From NCBI GenBank assembly GCA_026416455.1, contig JAOAFE010000008.1, positions 1 to 64,000 on the forward strand: a stretch of DNA of 64,000 nucleotides, written 5' to 3'. A model generated the notes under the pieces. The model had not been told where the DNA came from, made no database searches, and saw nothing but the letters and a program-made list of their open reading frames with translations. The stretch is from Syntrophales bacterium (GTDB lineage Bacteria > Desulfobacterota > Syntrophia > Syntrophales > UBA8958). The position numbers and the translations under genes are program-made. Below, piece by piece: positions 8,255-18,055 of the stretch (its first letter is position 1; the number at the start of each line of letters is the position of its first letter).

Positions 8255-10839
8255 ACCCCTTTTACGACAAAGTTAACCAGTCTCCGAGGTACATAGATTT
8301 CCTTCACTACTTCTTTACCAGCGATTATCTTCTTAATCTTTTCATCTTCCCTCGCCATAGCCTTGATTGATTCTTCTTCCTCATCCGCCATGACGGTAAT
8401 GCGGCTTCTCAATTTTCCGTTCACCTGCACCACAATGGTAATCTGTTCTTCGCTCGCCACATTTTTATCGTACATGGGCCAAGGCGCATCGACAATATGG
8501 TCTTGATGTCCCAATAGGGACCACAATTCTGCAGCAAAGTGAGGCACAATAGGATTGAGAAGAAGGAGTATCACCTCTAACGTTTCTTTCACTACCGATA
8601 ACGCCATCTTATCGTCTGGCGCGGGACGGGGGACGAGGTAAAGGGCATTGACAAGCTCCATGATGGCGCTGATTGCTGTGTTAAAATGGAAACGATCTTC
8701 AATATCACGGGTCACCTTCATGATGGTCTGATGCGTCTTCTTTCGCAAAGACCTCAATTCTTCACCGAGCTCACCCTCCCCCCGGTAGGGAGGGATATCT
8801 TTAACTGCATCCAGATATTCAACGAATATCCTCCACGTACGGTTCAAAAAACGAAAAGCCCCCTCTACTCCTTGGTCGCTCCACTCCAAATCTTTCTCCG
8901 GTGGGGCAGCGAAGAGGCAAAACATGCGCACCGTATCGGCTCCGTATCTCTGGATGAGGTAATCCGGATCGATCACATTCTTTAGGGATTTTGACATTTT
9001 TTCTGTTTTACCTACGACTACCGGCTTACGACAGTGCAAGCACTTCCCTTCTTTCACCTCCGTGGGATAAAGATAGCCGTGTTGAGGGCATCGCTGCGTT
9101 TCCTTACAGACCATGCCTTGCGTAAGTAAGTTGGTAAAAGGCTCATCGATACCCATGATCCCGAAATCCCTAAGCATTTTCGTGTAAAACCTGGCATAAA
9201 GCAGATGAAGGATGGCATGTTCTATACCACCGATATACTGATCAACGGGGAGCCAATAGTCCAGTTTTTCTCTGTCCAAACCTGGTTTCTGATCGTATTT
9301 GGCCGAGCAGAATCGGGCAAAATACCAGGAAGACTCGACAAAGGTATCCATCGTATCCGTTTCACGTTTAGCCGGACCTCCACATTTAGGGCATTGGGCC
9401 TTGACAAACTCTTCATGACGTGCCAGAGGAGACCCCCCTTCACCCGTAAACTCCACATCATAGGGTAATACTACTGGGAGATCCTCTTCTCTCAGGGGCA
9501 CGGTACCACATTTATCGCAGTAGACTATGGGAATGGGAGCTCCCCAATATCTTTGACGAGAAATGCCCCAATCCCGCAACCGATACTGAACCGTCTTCTT
9601 CCCCATGCCATGCTCTTCCAAATATGAAATGATTTTATCCATCGCCTCCCTGTTCTCCATCCCCGTAAAGGGGCCAGAATTAACAAGAACGCCATCTTCC
9701 ACATAGGCTTCAGTCATGGTTTGAGTATTTAAGGTCTTGTTGTGGGGCTGAATGACGATGATGAGGGGCAAGTTGTACTTTTTTGCGAACTCGAAATCAC
9801 GTTGGTCATGGGTGGGGACGGCCATGACGCAACCGGTCCCGTAATCGGCCAATACGAAATTAGCGGCAAAAACGGGCATCTTTTTCTTGGTGAGAGGATT
9901 TATACAGTAAGTATCGAGAAAAATGCCCTCTTTTTCGTAATAATCTGAGGTGCGTAACACCTTGTCCTGTTTCTTTATCCTTTCCACCCATTCCCTTACT
10001 TCTTCTTCTCGTTCCTTTCCGGCTATCAGCTCCATGACTAACGGATGCTCTGCCGCAACGAGCATGAAAGTGGCCCCGTAAAGAGTATCGGGCCGAGTGG
10101 TGAACACCCTAATTTCTCCAGAACGATCAGCTAGCGGGAAAGAGACTTCGCAACCATAGCTTTTGCCGATCCAGTTTTTCTGCATCGTAAGTACACGTTC
10201 TGGCCAACCGGGGAGTTTGTCACAGTATTCGAGGAGTTCCTCGACATAGGCCGTAATCCTAAAAAACCATTGATCGAGTTCTTTCTGCTGCACTTCACTG
10301 GAACATCGCCAGCACAATCCCCCTTCTACCTGCTCGTTGGCGAGTACCGTTTGGCAATCGGGACACCAGTTGACAAGAGAGGTTTTTTTGTAGGCAAGAC
10401 CCTTTTCGTACATCCAGAGAAAGAAGAGCTGTTCCCATTTATAATACTCCGGTTCACAGGTCGAAATCTCCCGCTCCCAGTCATAACTAAAACCTAAGCG
10501 CTTCAACTGGTTACGCATGAAATTTATATTATCGTTCGTCCATACGGCCGGGTGAATCCCGTGGGCAATCGCCGCATTTTCCGCCGGAAGCCCGAAGGCA
10601 TCCCATCCCATCGGATGGAGAACGTTAAATCCCCTCATCCTTTTATAACGGGCCACTACATCTCCGATCGTGTAGTTCCTCACATGACCCATATGAATAC
10701 GGCCCGATGGATAGGGGAACATCTCAAGCAGGTAGTATTTAGGACGATGAGGATCTTCGGACACATGAAAGGCCTTTTTTTCCTCCCATATTTTCTGCCA
10801 CTTGATCTCGATGTCGAAGGGCTTGTATTTCAAGGTCAT
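8251..10839 (-). CDS. leuS: leucyl-tRNA synthetase
   Basis: An 862-residue class Ia aminoacyl-tRNA synthetase that charges tRNA-Leu. It has the HIGH motif as [12 protein letters not shown] near residue 50, a CP1 editing domain with [11 protein letters not shown] and a conserved Asp region [14 protein letters not shown], zinc-finger-like Cys pairs (CDKC, CPKC, CPQH...C), and KMSKS around residue 615. The anticodon-binding and C-terminal domains are complete. ATG 10839 was chosen because AAGGAG lies nine bases upstream; the GTG at 10845 is too close to that site. No long leader or leucine-rich leader peptide is visible in the 76 bases between this start and the preceding terminator. Confidence 0.97.
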   Translation of the reverse strand: MTLKYKPFDIEIKWQKIWEEKKAFHVSEDPHRPKYYLLEMFPYPSGRIHMGHVRNYTIGDVVARYKRMRGFNVLHPMGWDAFGLPAENAAIAHGIHPAVWTNDNINFMRNQLKRLGFSYDWEREISTCEPEYYKWEQLFFLWMYEKGLAYKKTSLVNWCPDCQTVLANEQVEGGLCWRCSSEVQQKELDQWFFRITAYVEELLEYCDKLPGWPERVLTMQKNWIGKSYGCEVSFPLADRSGEIRVFTTRPDTLYGATFMLVAAEHPLVMELIAGKEREEEVREWVERIKKQDKVLRTSDYYEKEGIFLDTYCINPLTKKKMPVFAANFVLADYGTGCVMAVPTHDQRDFEFAKKYNLPLIIVIQPHNKTLNTQTMTEAYVEDGVLVNSGPFTGMENREAMDKIISYLEEHGMGKKTVQYRLRDWGISRQRYWGAPIPIVYCDKCGTVPLREEDLPVVLPYDVEFTGEGGSPLARHEEFVKAQCPKCGGPAKRETDTMDTFVESSWYFARFCSAKYDQKPGLDREKLDYWLPVDQYIGGIEHAILHLLYARFYTKMLRDFGIMGIDEPFTNLLTQGMVCKETQRCPQHGYLYPTEVKEGKCLHCRKPVVVGKTEKMSKSLKNVIDPDYLIQRYGADTVRMFCLFAAPPEKDLEWSDQGVEGAFRFLNRTWRIFVEYLDAVKDIPPYRGEGELGEELRSLRKKTHQTIMKVTRDIEDRFHFNTAISAIMELVNALYLVPRPAPDDKMALSVVKETLEVILLLLNPIVPHFAAELWSLLGHQDHIVDAPWPMYDKNVASEEQITIVVQVNGKLRSRITVMADEEEESIKAMAREDEKIKKIIAGKEVVKEIYVPRRLVNFVVKGV

Positions 10840-10915
10840 CTTCACGCACTCCTTTGTATTTTTAGCTTGTCATGCGTAACACATAGAAGACGGGATTTCA
10901 ATACGATAGATAAAG

Positions 10916-10944
10916 TTGAGGGGCCTAGGTTTAAGGCCCCTCAA
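10916..10944 (-). terminator. intrinsic terminator after binding-protein gene 1
   Basis: A perfect ten-pair stem, TTGAGGGGCC / GGCCCCTCAA, with a nine-base loop lies 12 bases after the stop of the minus-strand binding-protein gene. The T-run after the stem is short (CTTTA), but the stem is strong. Confidence 0.75.
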
Positions 10945-10956
10945 CAAAAAGGACGG

Positions 10957-12318
10957 TTACTGAGACTTTCTCAATTCCGCTGGCTTTTTGTAAAGCTCTG
11001 GGCGAACAAATTTCTTCATAACAGGCTCATTTTCGGGGCAGATTTCATGAAGAAATACCATTTTACCACCGTGTTGATATTGACCTATTGGTAGATAATA
11101 ATGGCCTGGATAGGACTTGTACGGTTCCAGAGGATTAACCTTCATTCGTGAATGATAAAACGGCTTTACCTTTTGTGTTTGGTATTTAAATTTTCCCAAT
11201 GAGTAAGGAGTTACCACATCTTCCATCGCTTTGATTAACTTTTTTAAATCATCTATACCTTTCGCTTTCTCCACCGCATCCTTGAAATGATAAATATCTG
11301 CATAAGCCAAATGGACATGGATCTGCATGGGAATATTGCGTTCGTGGGCTTTTTTCACTAACGGGATAGTTTGAGGCGTAACCGGCATATCGATGAGATC
11401 AGTATAGCAACTGAGGGCACCCAATGCCTTACCACCTGTCATTTGCCAATAAGCATTTGTCATCGACACGCCGCCATAGAGGAAAATGGGTATATCTCGC
11501 GCTGCCGAGTCTGCCCACTGTTTGGCAAACGACTCTGTGTCCGTGAACCAGGAGCTAACATAGAATATTATGTCTGCCTTCGTAGCTAAAATTTGTTGGA
11601 AAATGGGGAAATACATAGTACCTCGTGGTTTAACTGGTTTGCTATAGACAACCTGCAGGTCACACTCCTGGGCCAATTTTTCCCATGTAGGCAAATTAAT
11701 ATAAGATATCCCCCGTCTGAATTCATTCGTCCAAGCTAAATCTTCCCATAAAAGTGCCAGTTTCTTGGCTCCATATATTTTGGGATACGCATATGAGAAG
11801 AAGTACCTTACTTGGGCATAGTGGGCCGGCTCGGGGTCGAAATCCCGGAAGCAATGATCATATTTTGGCGCTTCATCTATAATACGTGCTGTCAGCTCTG
11901 ATCCGGTAGCGCCGTTGAATACCAAAATATGGGGGTATTCTTTAACCATCACCGCTGAGGCTTCCTGCACTGCCAGACCTATCTCGGTTCTTCCTTCGAC
12001 AAAGACAATTTTCGCTTTATCTTCGATAAGTAATTTACGGAAGGCTTCAACGGACAGGGCTGTATCTCCTTTGCCATCTTGCACCCTATAAATAATCGGG
12101 CGCCCCAAAATTCCGCCCTTGGCATTAATCTCATCGACCGCCATCTTTTGGATATCCATGCAGGGTTTCGTGCCCGGGGAGGCCACATTTCCAACATACC
12201 CGATAACTATTGGTTCTCCTTTGACCTTTTCGGCCCAAGACGGGGAATGAAGGTATAATATAAGACCTATTGCCAGACACACCATCAAAACATACTTCCC
12301 ATACTTCACTTTTTTCAT
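10957..12318 (-). CDS. ABC transporter substrate-binding protein, Liv type (paralogue 1)
   Basis: A 453-residue periplasmic binding protein of the Peripla_BP_6/LivK class, with an N-terminal signal peptide (hydrophobic core about 9-24, ending SPSWA). GEPIVIGYVGNVASPGT opens the first lobe, and GGILGRPIIYRVQDGKGD and VFVEGRTEIG follow. It is longer than LivK (about 370) but of a size seen in Liv-type proteins that bind aromatic or other organic acids. It is a close paralogue of the next gene, with the same length and near-identical blocks throughout, implying tandem duplication. AAGGAGGAG precedes the ATG. It has its own likely promoter and terminator, so it can be expressed apart from the Liv operon. 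The ligand cannot be inferred from sequence. Confidence 0.88.
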   Translation of the reverse strand: MKKVKYGKYVLMVCLAIGLILYLHSPSWAEKVKGEPIVIGYVGNVASPGTKPCMDIQKMAVDEINAKGGILGRPIIYRVQDGKGDTALSVEAFRKLLIEDKAKIVFVEGRTEIGLAVQEASAVMVKEYPHILVFNGATGSELTARIIDEAPKYDHCFRDFDPEPAHYAQVRYFFSYAYPKIYGAKKLALLWEDLAWTNEFRRGISYINLPTWEKLAQECDLQVVYSKPVKPRGTMYFPIFQQILATKADIIFYVSSWFTDTESFAKQWADSAARDIPIFLYGGVSMTNAYWQMTGGKALGALSCYTDLIDMPVTPQTIPLVKKAHERNIPMQIHVHLAYADIYHFKDAVEKAKGIDDLKKLIKAMEDVVTPYSLGKFKYQTQKVKPFYHSRMKVNPLEPYKSYPGHYYLPIGQYQHGGKMVFLHEICPENEPVMKKFVRPELYKKPAELRKSQ

Positions 12319-12373
12319 GAACTCTCCTCCTTTTCTTACAATTGAGAACCTTCTTTAGGCTCTCTGACGGGCT

Positions 12374-12403
12374 CATATACTGCTCCGGCTATATGGGCGT
12401 CAA
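12374..12403 (-). promoter_or_regulatory. candidate promoter of binding-protein gene 1
   Basis: On the minus strand TTGACG (rc of 12398-12403) and TATATG (rc of 12374-12379) are separated by 18 bases, a good sigma-70-like match. It lies between the terminator of paralogue 2 and the start of paralogue 1. Confidence 0.55.
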
Positions 12404-12450
12404 GAATATTAATGCTTGTCGGTGAGTGGTGGAAAAATAACCAGAAAAAA

Positions 12451-12479
12451 AAGGGGCAAGTCCGTAAGACCTGCCCCTT
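12451..12479 (-). terminator. intrinsic terminator after binding-protein gene 2
   Basis: An inverted repeat AAGGGGCAGGTC / GACTTGCCCCTT (minus strand) with a five-base loop and one mismatch is followed by a run of eight Ts. It closes the long livH-to-binding-protein transcript. Confidence 0.88.
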
Positions 12480-12498
12480 TAGCCATTTCACCCTCAGA

Positions 12499-13860
12499 TC
12501 ACTTACCCGCTCTCAACTCTGCCGGCTTTTTGTATTTTTCGGGTTGGAGGAATTTTCTCATGGCCGGTTCGTTTTCCGGACAAGACTCGTGGAGGAAGAC
12601 AAACTTACCGTCATGTTGGAACTGACCTATAAGCTGATAGTAATGTCCGGGATACGTCTTATAAGGATCTTCGGGATAGACGCGGGCATGGGAATGGAAC
12701 CACGGCTTAACCCTCTTCTTCTGATAAACAATTTTACCTAATGAGTGGGGCGTCTGTACATCCTCCATCGCTTTGATTAGTTTGTTTATATCATCCACTC
12801 CCTTTGCCTTCTCAACGGCATTCTTAAAATGATAAATATCTGCATACGCTAAATGTACATGAATTTGCATGGGTATTTTGCGCTCGTGAGCCTTTTTCAC
12901 CAACGGTATCGTAAGTGGCGTGACGGGCGTATCTACCAAATCAGTATAAGATGATATGGCACCCAAACCCTTTCCTCCCGTCATCCTCCAATAGTCCTGA
13001 GTCTGAGCTACTCCACCGTACAGAGTAATCTGAATGTCCTTAGCCGCCGAATCAGCCCACTGTTTGGCAAAAGATTCTGTATCCGTAAACCAAGAGCTAA
13101 TGTACAGGATCATATCTGCTTTAGCTGCCGCTATTTGCTGCAGAATGGGGAAATACATGGTACCGCGGGGTTTTACTGGCTTACTGTAGACAACCTGTAG
13201 ACCACAATCCTGCGCTAGCTTTTCCCACGTCGGCAGGTTGATATAGGCAATACCCCTTCTCCATAACTCCGTCCATGCCAAATCTTCCCATAGAATGGCG
13301 AGCTTTTTGACACCAAAAATCTTTGGATAGGCATAAGTAAAGAAATACTTCATCTGGGCATAGTGGGCCGGCTCAGGATCCCAGCTACGGAAGCAGTGTT
13401 CATACTTCCCCGGTTCATCTACTATCCGGGCAGTTAATTCGGAGCCCATGGGTCCGTTGAAAACCAAGATGTGGGGATACTCTTTGAAAAGCATAGCCGA
13501 GGCTTCCTGAACGGCAAGGCAGATTTCCGTTCTTCCCTCAACGGATACCATTTTGGCCTTATCCTCGATAACGAGCTTTCGGAGCGCTTCTACGGAAAGA
13601 GATGTATCTCCCTTCCCATCCTGTACCTTATAGACAACGGGACGACCAAGAATTCCACCTTTAGCGTTGATCTCTTCCACCGCCATCTTTTGGATGTCCA
13701 TGCAAGGTCTAGTGCCAGGGGAAGCCACCATGCCGACGTAACCTATAACAATCGGTTCTCCCTTGGGCGGTGCTGCCGCTGCAGTGCCTCCTGTGTGGAC
13801 AACCAACCCCACGACTAAAATAAGTAAACCCAAATGCCACCATTTGCTCTTCTTACTCAT
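12499..13860 (-). CDS. ABC transporter substrate-binding protein, Liv type (paralogue 2)
   Basis: A 453-residue exported binding protein of the Peripla_BP_6 class, equal in length to its neighbour and matching it along the whole sequence (for example GTRPCMDIQKMAVEEINAKG and AYINLPTWEKLAQDC). The signal peptide spans about 1-29 (ending TAAAA). AAGGAGG lies before the ATG. It directly follows the two CoA-transferase genes and the livHMGF genes on the same strand and ends at a strong terminator, so it is the dedicated binding protein of that operon. The linked CoA-transferases suggest a carboxylic acid rather than a standard amino acid as ligand; that is inference. Confidence 0.9.
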   Translation of the reverse strand: MSKKSKWWHLGLLILVVGLVVHTGGTAAAAPPKGEPIVIGYVGMVASPGTRPCMDIQKMAVEEINAKGGILGRPVVYKVQDGKGDTSLSVEALRKLVIEDKAKMVSVEGRTEICLAVQEASAMLFKEYPHILVFNGPMGSELTARIVDEPGKYEHCFRSWDPEPAHYAQMKYFFTYAYPKIFGVKKLAILWEDLAWTELWRRGIAYINLPTWEKLAQDCGLQVVYSKPVKPRGTMYFPILQQIAAAKADMILYISSWFTDTESFAKQWADSAAKDIQITLYGGVAQTQDYWRMTGGKGLGAISSYTDLVDTPVTPLTIPLVKKAHERKIPMQIHVHLAYADIYHFKNAVEKAKGVDDINKLIKAMEDVQTPHSLGKIVYQKKRVKPWFHSHARVYPEDPYKTYPGHYYQLIGQFQHDGKFVFLHESCPENEPAMRKFLQPEKYKKPAELRAGK

Positions 13861-13921
13861 AAATTACCCTCCTTCCTCAAAGTAATCCTTCTCCCTTTCC
13901 TTTTATCACACTGGCGCTTAT

Positions 13922-15253
13922 TCATTTCTCCGCCAGGTACTTTTGCCTGATGTAATCATTATCTTTGCCAATTTCCGTTGCTACCCACTTTATACGCGGC
14001 GGTGATCCGGACATTTTAACGAAGCTGGTATTGAGTATAAATTTTTTCCCCAAAGCCGGGTCTTCTACCTCTTGAAACGCCTTTCTTATGTGCCACTGTT
14101 TGTTGGCAAGGGCTGTAACTGGCGTCATAACTCTCATCACAATGGGAACACCTCCTCCACGCCATTTCGAGCGAGCCGATTTCTTGCTGTAATTTAAGGC
14201 CTTGGCTACCAACTCGTCCGCATTAAAATTAACCGTTTTTTCTTGGATGATCTTGTGGAGATGAGTTGCCTGTTCAAGAATATCGGGGATACGATCGGAG
14301 GAATGACGCCAATCATCCTCAATTTCCCACAAATCCAGGATTTTTAAGAGGGCCCTAAAATCATGATCTCGAGGAGCAGCAATGGCTACCATACCGTCTT
14401 TACAATGCCAGTGGCCATATGGGTAGAGGATAAAATCAAGTACCCCGATGCGGGGACGCGCCTTCTCCCAAGTAAAACCAATAGCGGGGGGAATGGTGAC
14501 CATATTGGCATAGGCATCCATCGAGGCAACATCTATCATCTGCCCTTCACCCGTATTCTGCCTATGTACCAGGGCAATAGCCCCCCCCAAAGCGGCACTT
14601 AAGCCCGAAATATACCACGCTGCCCAAAGACCGGCTTTTAGAGGCCAATTGTAAGGTTCGCCTGCTTCCGGAATATCTCCCATGTTTGCCGGAAGTCCTG
14701 ATCCGGCCTGGGCAGTAATGTCACTATCCGGCATCTGGGAAAAATCCCTTGCTTTCTTCGTATACTGACCATAAGGAGTGATGGCGATGTAAATGAGCCC
14801 TGGGTTTTCCTCTTTTAGTTGCCTATATCCGATACCCCAGCTATCCATTTTACCGGCCGGAAACGTCTCAATAACGATCGCTGCTCTCCTTGCCAGCTTC
14901 TTAAAAGTTTCTCTATCCGTCGGGGAGTTGATGAGATCAAGTGTCATATATCGCTTATTTCTTCCCTCTACAATAAATGGGATACCCACTTCTCCTACCT
15001 CTTCCCCTTCGGGGGTCATATGTCGGGCCGGATCCCCCGTTGGAGGCTCAATTTTAACAACTTCGGCTCCGAATTCGGCAAAAAAGCTCGCTGCTATTAT
15101 ACCGGCAAAATTAGCGTAGCTTGCATCCAAGACCAGCACGTCTTCTAAAACTTCCGGCTTCCCCTCGGGATCCATAATCTGAGCTAACGCACGGGCCAGT
15201 TCCGAGGGGCGACCGTATCTCGTATAAATCGCTTCCTTAGTTTCCGTTGTCAT
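13922..15253 (-). CDS. class III (CaiB/BaiF) CoA-transferase, subunit A-like
   Basis: A 443-residue family III CoA-transferase, which moves CoA between acids through an aspartyl-CoA thioester. Visible motifs are the N-terminal EFGAEVVKIEPPTGDPAR, the GIGYRQLKEENPGLIYIAITPYGQ block and a candidate catalytic Asp at about 178 in SDITAQAGSGLP. Length is typical (about 400-450). It overlaps the upstream homologue by four bases. Two unequal neighbouring subunits recall BbsE/BbsF of benzylsuccinate degradation, where both polypeptides form one heteromeric enzyme; here the substrate is unknown. Downstream is the Liv binding protein, so uptake and CoA activation are likely coupled. Confidence 0.88.
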   Translation of the reverse strand: MTTETKEAIYTRYGRPSELARALAQIMDPEGKPEVLEDVLVLDASYANFAGIIAASFFAEFGAEVVKIEPPTGDPARHMTPEGEEVGEVGIPFIVEGRNKRYMTLDLINSPTDRETFKKLARRAAIVIETFPAGKMDSWGIGYRQLKEENPGLIYIAITPYGQYTKKARDFSQMPDSDITAQAGSGLPANMGDIPEAGEPYNWPLKAGLWAAWYISGLSAALGGAIALVHRQNTGEGQMIDVASMDAYANMVTIPPAIGFTWEKARPRIGVLDFILYPYGHWHCKDGMVAIAAPRDHDFRALLKILDLWEIEDDWRHSSDRIPDILEQATHLHKIIQEKTVNFNADELVAKALNYSKKSARSKWRGGGVPIVMRVMTPVTALANKQWHIRKAFQEVEDPALGKKFILNTSFVKMSGSPPRIKWVATEIGKDNDYIRQKYLAEK

Positions 15254-16605
15254 TTTCCAACCTCTTTTCCGTAATTGTAAATCGGGTCGTTATCCAGATT
15301 GTAGTAGACCGGTGGTTTCAATCCGGGACGATCGTCGAAGGTACCGATTACCTTCTTCCTCTCTAAATCAACTATCTCCTCCTCTGACATACCCAAAAAC
15401 TTCTTCAACACATACCGGTTGTGGTACCCGAGGGGGCGGGCAATCCATTTAATTCTTGAAGGAGTGAGGCTGAGCTGAGCGGATGGACCGGCAAGCGCTA
15501 TTTCTCCATACATATCATCGCGGAAAAGAATTACACTCCCCCTCTCTCGCCGCCAGCTGTCGTGGCATATTTGATAATCATCCGTAACCTCCGCCGCAGG
15601 AAATCCATAATCTCTTCCAATCGCTACAACTTCTTCCGCCGTTTTCGTTTTAAGCCACTCGGTAACCAGTCTTCGTAAGTATTCGTTGTTTTCCGGTTTC
15701 AAACTTTCTCGGTAATCTATGAAACGTTCCTCCCGAGCCAGCTCTTCTTTTCCCATCGCCTTTAGAAGACCATGGAATTGAGAAGTGGTCCCGCACGCCA
15801 GGGCCACAAACCTCTCATCCTTCGTTTTATAAATAGCCGCAGCGATCATAGCGGGATCCGTATTCCCCACCCGGCCGAGCTCCCGACCCGTCAGAGAGTA
15901 AAAAGTAAAGTGATATAGCATCCTCATCATGGCTTCGGTCTGGGCAATATCTATATACTGCCCGTTCCCCGTCTTGTTTCGGTAGTAAAGGGCCATGATG
16001 ATGGCAAGGGCTCCAAAATTTCCCGGTACAAAATCACCTAGATAATCTGGCAGTTTAAAGAACTTATCCGTACCTGGGTAACCGTTGAGACTGAGAACTC
16101 CACTTGCCGCCTGGGCCAGAAGGTCCCAACCGGGAAAGTATCTCATGGGCCCATACTGACCGTAAGTTGAACAACTGAGAAAGATTATCTTAGGATTTAT
16201 TTTGCTCATTTGACTGTAGCCGAGGCCCCACGCTTCGGCCGTACCGGGGGCGAAATTCTCTATTACGACATCCGCTTTTTCCGCCATGCGATAGATCAGA
16301 TCTTTGGACTTCTGGAGTCTTAGATTAACCGTGATGAAATATTTGTTTTTTGTCACCCCATGCCAAATAGGGTTCGAATGTTTCCAATATTTTCCCCAAT
16401 ACGTAGCCGGACGCCACAAATCTCCATAATGGGGCAATTCTAATTTAATAACTTCCGCACCGTAATCACCCAATATACGGGCGGCTGTTGGGCCGAAAAT
16501 AACGTGGGAAAAATCGAGCACCCTTATGCCTTTGAGAGCCTCCGGCTTTCCCATAATAGCAGATTGATCAAAAAGCTTCGCTGTATAATCGAAGTAATCT
16601 TCCAT
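15250..16605 (-). CDS. class III (CaiB/BaiF) CoA-transferase, subunit B-like
   Basis: A 451-residue family III CoA-transferase homologous to the next gene but clearly divergent. It has GIRVLDFSHVIFGPTAARIL at the N-terminus, the DYGAEVIKLELP motif, VIENFAPGTAEAWGLGY, and the presumed catalytic Asp161 in PGWDLLAQAASG. It lies two bases after livF and overlaps its partner by four bases, so the pair is translationally coupled inside the transporter operon. A heteromeric enzyme is the likely form. No decarboxylase, dehydrogenase or hydratase gene is adjacent to reveal the pathway. Confidence 0.88.
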   Translation of the reverse strand: MEDYFDYTAKLFDQSAIMGKPEALKGIRVLDFSHVIFGPTAARILGDYGAEVIKLELPHYGDLWRPATYWGKYWKHSNPIWHGVTKNKYFITVNLRLQKSKDLIYRMAEKADVVIENFAPGTAEAWGLGYSQMSKINPKIIFLSCSTYGQYGPMRYFPGWDLLAQAASGVLSLNGYPGTDKFFKLPDYLGDFVPGNFGALAIIMALYYRNKTGNGQYIDIAQTEAMMRMLYHFTFYSLTGRELGRVGNTDPAMIAAAIYKTKDERFVALACGTTSQFHGLLKAMGKEELAREERFIDYRESLKPENNEYLRRLVTEWLKTKTAEEVVAIGRDYGFPAAEVTDDYQICHDSWRRERGSVILFRDDMYGEIALAGPSAQLSLTPSRIKWIARPLGYHNRYVLKKFLGMSEEEIVDLERKKVIGTFDDRPGLKPPVYYNLDNDPIYNYGKEVGK

Positions 16606-16607
16606 AT

Positions 16608-17312
16608 CTATCTCCCCAAATATGCCTTTTTCACTAATTCGTTCTTCATCAAGTTATTCGCCGTATCTTCGAGAACGATGTGACCGTCTTGCAAAATGTA
16701 TCCGCGATCGGCGAGCCTCAAAGCGCGTAGGGCATTCTGTTCCGTAAGAAGTATCGTAATCCCCGTTTCCCTTAGCTTAGCCAGCGTCTCATAAACTGCA
16801 TCGACAATGATCGGAGCGAGCCCAATCGACGGTTCATCAATCATAATAATCTGAGGGTTAGACATGAGACCCCTGGCAATCTTCAGCATCTGCTGCTCAC
16901 CGCCGGAAAGTAATCTTGCCGCCTGGTTTGATCTTTCCTTTAATCTCGGCAAGAGGCTGTAGACGAATTCCATGCGCTCTTTTCTTTTTTTCCACGAATT
17001 CCCTCTATAGGCACCGAGCAGCAGGTTCTCTTTGACCGTCATGTAGGGAAAAGTTTTGGCCCCTTCCGGAACCTGAACGATGCCCATTTCCACTATCTTA
17101 TGAGGTGGGAGCCCCAAAATATTTTCATTACGGAAGATCACACTTCCTGAGGAACTCTTCAGAAATCCCTGAATAGTATTTAGAATAGTTGTTTTCCCTG
17201 CTCCGTTCGAGCCCAGGATGGTTACGATTTCTCCCTCCCGCACATTGAAACTGACGTTGTGCAGGACTGGTATTACTCCGTATGCGACGTTAATATTGTT
17301 TACCTCAAGCAT
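16608..17312 (-). CDS. livF: branched-chain/organic acid ABC transporter ATPase LivF
   Basis: A 234-residue ABC ATPase of the LivF type. Walker A is GSNGAGKT, the Q-loop lies in IVQVPEGAKTFPYMTV, the signature is LLSGGEQQML, and Walker B is PQIIMIDEPSIGLAP. It powers import together with LivG across the LivH/LivM channel. ATG 17312 was chosen because MLEVNNINVAYG is the standard LivF start and a GGTGGAAAG site lies upstream; it overlaps the livG stop by eight bases. The longer form from 17345 would add 11 residues inside livG. Confidence 0.93.
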   Translation of the reverse strand: MLEVNNINVAYGVIPVLHNVSFNVREGEIVTILGSNGAGKTTILNTIQGFLKSSSGSVIFRNENILGLPPHKIVEMGIVQVPEGAKTFPYMTVKENLLLGAYRGNSWKKRKERMEFVYSLLPRLKERSNQAARLLSGGEQQMLKIARGLMSNPQIIMIDEPSIGLAPIIVDAVYETLAKLRETGITILLTEQNALRALRLADRGYILQDGHIVLEDTANNLMKNELVKKAYLGR

Positions 17313-18051
17313 ACTCTTTCCACCCCCTACCGAGATAGGCTTCAATTACCGCATCGTTGTTCACCACTTCATCCGGCGTACCTTCCGCCAGCTTAGAGCC
17401 ATAGTGAATGGCTACGATTCTATCCGCCGCCTCAACCAAAACGGCCATCACATGTTCGATCCAGAAGATAGTGAGTCCAAATTGCTCTTTAGCCTTGGCG
17501 ATCATCTTTACCGCCCGGTTGGCCTCTCCAGGATTGAGACCCGCCATGACCTCATCAATGAACAGAATCTTGGGGGTGGTGGCAAGGGCCCGGGCCAGTT
17601 CCAGCATGCGTAGTTCATAGAAAGTAAGATCCCTCGCCAAAATGTTACGCTTGCTGAATAACCCCACAAATTCCAGATAGTGAGTTGCCTCCACCGCTGC
17701 ATCTTCAAAACTCTGATTTTTTCTTTTTTTCCCGCAGAGAGCACTTACCGTCACGCTAGCCAGAGCCGTTAGTTCCGGGAAAGGCCTCGGGATCTGATAG
17801 GTTCTAGCCAATCCCAAACGGGCCCTTTGGTAAGGTTTCATGTGAGTAATATTAACACCGTCCAGTTCCACTTCACCTTTGTCAGCCGGAATAAGGCCAG
17901 AGAGTATATTAACGACCGTTGATTTTCCGGCGCCGTTGGGACCGATAAATCCTAAAGTCTCACCCTCCTTTATTTCGAAAGAAAGATCACGTACGGCTAC
18001 TATTCCACCGAAATTCTTGCTCAAATTTTTCACTTTCAGAATATCCTTCAT
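17305..18051 (-). CDS. livG: branched-chain/organic acid ABC transporter ATPase LivG
   Basis: A 248-residue ABC ATPase of the LivG type with Walker A GPNGAGKS, Q-loop ARTYQIPRPF, Walker B PKILFIDEVMAGLNPGE and the switch His in IEHVM. The ABC signature region reads LTFYELRMLELARAL where LivG proteins normally have a glycine-containing LPYGxQRxLEIARAL, so the signature Gly and Gln are replaced; this may lower ATPase activity of one composite site. ATG 18051 was chosen because GGAGGT lies six bases upstream; the longer form from 18090 overlaps livM. It is the third gene of the livHMGF set. Confidence 0.92.
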   Translation of the reverse strand: MKDILKVKNLSKNFGGIVAVRDLSFEIKEGETLGFIGPNGAGKSTVVNILSGLIPADKGEVELDGVNITHMKPYQRARLGLARTYQIPRPFPELTALASVTVSALCGKKRKNQSFEDAAVEATHYLEFVGLFSKRNILARDLTFYELRMLELARALATTPKILFIDEVMAGLNPGEANRAVKMIAKAKEQFGLTIFWIEHVMAVLVEAADRIVAIHYGSKLAEGTPDEVVNNDAVIEAYLGRGWKEYA

Positions 18052-18055
18052 GTCT

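Noticed and set aside
10846-10956. T-box or leucine leader peptide for leuS
   Set aside because: Only about 76 bases separate the start from the upstream terminator stem, and no T-box sequence or Leu-codon run is visible.
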